A stretch of 7,346 nt of DNA from Dehalococcoidia bacterium. Its GTDB lineage: Bacteria; Chloroflexota; Dehalococcoidia; Lucifugimonadales; Lucifugimonadaceae. Both the position numbers and the translations under genes were made by a program. This document shows positions 6,372 to 7,346 of this stretch, piece by piece (position 1 is the first letter of the stretch; the number at the start of each line of letters is the position of its first letter). The DNA lies in contig JANQEF010000090.1 in assembly GCA_028278465.1 (NCBI GenBank), positions 1 through 7,346 on the forward strand, written 5' to 3'. The notes under the pieces are model-generated. The model made no database searches and was not told the DNA's origin. It saw only the letters and a list, made by a program, of their open reading frames with translations.

Positions 6372-7346
6372 ATGCCACGCTTCGAAATAGCTCGAACCAT
6401 GATGAACGGTACCCAACCGACTCAAACCATCCGCAAACCCGCAGGCGCTGCCACCCGTCGCCTGCTTCTCCTCTGCACAGCGCTGCTTATCACCGTCCTC
6501 ATCTCCTGTGGTGGCGACGACTCACTCTTCGAACCTGATACGCCGACCGATTGGCCCGCTTACGGTGGCGACCGCGGCGGCTCCGGCTTCTCGCCTGCGT
6601 CGCAGATAACCCGTGAAAACGTCGACCAGCTCGAGCAAGCATGGGTCTACCAGACAGGCGAAGGCACAGACCTCGGCTGGTTCAAGTTCGAAAACACGCC
6701 AATCCTGAACGGCGGGCTGCTGTTCATCTCCACGCCGCTCAACGCCGTCATCGCCATCAACCCGGCGACCGGCGAAGAGGTGTGGCGCTACGACCCGATG
6801 CTCTCCCGCAATAAGGAGCGCACGCAGGGCTGGGTCTCGCGCGGCGTCGCCTACTGGCAGGACGAAGCGGCTGACTCCAACGCCACCTGCGCCAACCGCA
6901 TCTTCTTCGGGACGCTCGACGCCACGCTGCTGGCGCTGGATGCCGAGACAGGTCTGCTGTGTGAAGGCTTCGGCGAAGGCGGTGTTGTCCGGCTCGACCG
7001 CGGCGTCGGCCCGGTCATCGACGGCCAGTACGCCATGACGTCGCCGCCCGCCATCGTCGGCGACGTGGTGGTCACAGACTCGTCGATCAGGGACAACTAC
7101 CGCGTCGAGGAGGCGTTCGGCACGGTTCGCGGCTATGACGCCCGCACCGGCGAGGAGCTCTGGGCGTGGGACCCGATCCCGCGTTCGCCGGACGATCTCG
7201 GCTACGAAACGTGGACACCGGAAGGCGCAACGAAGACCGGCGCGGCGAACGCCTGGGCGCCGCTTTCTGGCGATGAGCTGCGGGACATGGTGTTCATCCC
7301 GACCGGGAGCGCGTCGCCGGACTTCTACGGCGGTGAGCGGCTGGGC
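6372..7346 (+). CDS. PQQ-type quinoprotein dehydrogenase lipoprotein, membrane glucose dehydrogenase-like (3'-truncated)
   Basis: The first 325 codons of an exported quinoprotein; the frame stays open to the window end. Residues 1-46 form a lipoprotein signal: basic n-region (Arg-Lys, Arg-Arg), hydrophobic core LLLLCTALLITVLI and lipobox LISC with Cys46, so the mature protein should be lipid-anchored outside the cytoplasmic membrane. The beta-propeller begins with WPAYGGDRGGSGFSP at 61, followed by NPATGEEVW (130-138), ALDAETG (188-194) and YDARTGEELW (255-264), the A-x-D-x-x-T-G-x-x-x-W repeats typical of PQQ enzymes. Segments GWVSRGVAYW, CANRIFFGTLDA (Cys173), TSPPAIVGDVVV and DNY (241-243) parallel membrane glucose dehydrogenase. 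That family usually has five N-terminal membrane helices, absent here. Such enzymes oxidise sugars or alcohols and pass electrons to quinone or cytochrome. Cofactor and substrate are inferred; the C-terminal half is unseen. The ATG at 6372 is preferred for its GGAGG; 6399 and 6402 are alternatives. Confidence 0.9.
   Translation, partial: MPRFEIARTMMNGTQPTQTIRKPAGAATRRLLLLCTALLITVLISCGGDDSLFEPDTPTDWPAYGGDRGGSGFSPASQITRENVDQLEQAWVYQTGEGTDLGWFKFENTPILNGGLLFISTPLNAVIAINPATGEEVWRYDPMLSRNKERTQGWVSRGVAYWQDEAADSNATCANRIFFGTLDATLLALDAETGLLCEGFGEGGVVRLDRGVGPVIDGQYAMTSPPAIVGDVVVTDSSIRDNYRVEEAFGTVRGYDARTGEELWAWDPIPRSPDDLGYETWTPEGATKTGAANAWAPLSGDELRDMVFIPTGSASPDFYGGERLG

Noticed and set aside
5921..6425. 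Minus-strand open frames over the repeats downstream of the enolase-type gene
   Set aside because: They translate the repeats (HSGLDPES, VIPDLIRNL and LPSWEG-like strings), a known source of false protein calls, and overlap two real genes.
6851..7096. Minus-strand open frame inside the quinoprotein gene
   Set aside because: Ser/Pro/Thr-rich shadow of a clear beta-propeller coding frame.

Overview
The window is GC-rich bacterial DNA with four well-supported genes and a long fifth one: two genes run off the window edges, and there is no tRNA, rRNA, CRISPR array or transposase gene. The lipobox on the last gene shows a bacterium. The gene content suggests an environmental Chloroflexota lineage (SAR202/Dehalococcoidia-like), because such genomes often carry enolase-superfamily enzymes, PQQ-type dehydrogenases and multi-GAF kinases. 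This placement is a guess from gene content; an actinobacterial or other GC-rich origin is not excluded.

Layout. 1-2198 (+): 3' part of a soluble multi-GAF sensor histidine kinase whose real start lies left of the window. 2208-2879 (-): a DinB/mycothiol-maleylpyruvate-isomerase-fold protein, convergent with the kinase. 2886-4637 (-): a thiamine-diphosphate (ThDP) enzyme resembling benzoylformate decarboxylase; it lies 6 nt upstream of the DinB-fold gene, so the two form an operon. 4638-5025: divergent intergenic control region. 5026-6135 (+): mandelate-racemase-type enolase-superfamily enzyme, probably an acid-sugar dehydratase. 6136-6371: spacer filled by two different palindromic repeats (6166-6244 and 6248-6360). 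6372-7346 (+): start of a PQQ-type quinoprotein dehydrogenase with a lipoprotein signal, cut by the window end.

How the genes may work together (inference). An exported quinoprotein could oxidise a sugar or alcohol to an acid, the enolase-superfamily enzyme could dehydrate a hydroxy acid to a 2-keto acid, and the ThDP enzyme could decarboxylate or ligate a 2-keto acid. The DinB-fold protein may be a thiol-dependent accessory enzyme. The ThDP and enolase-type genes share a divergent promoter region, which supports joint use. The repeats between the enolase-type gene and the quinoprotein make a single transcript across them less certain. No regulator or transporter for the pathway is in the window. 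I found no clear undescribed system; the most notable items are the paired hairpin/G-quadruplex repeat that seems to supply the quinoprotein ribosome-binding site, the Lys-x-Arg variant active site of the enolase-type enzyme, and a cysteine cluster in the kinase sensor region.
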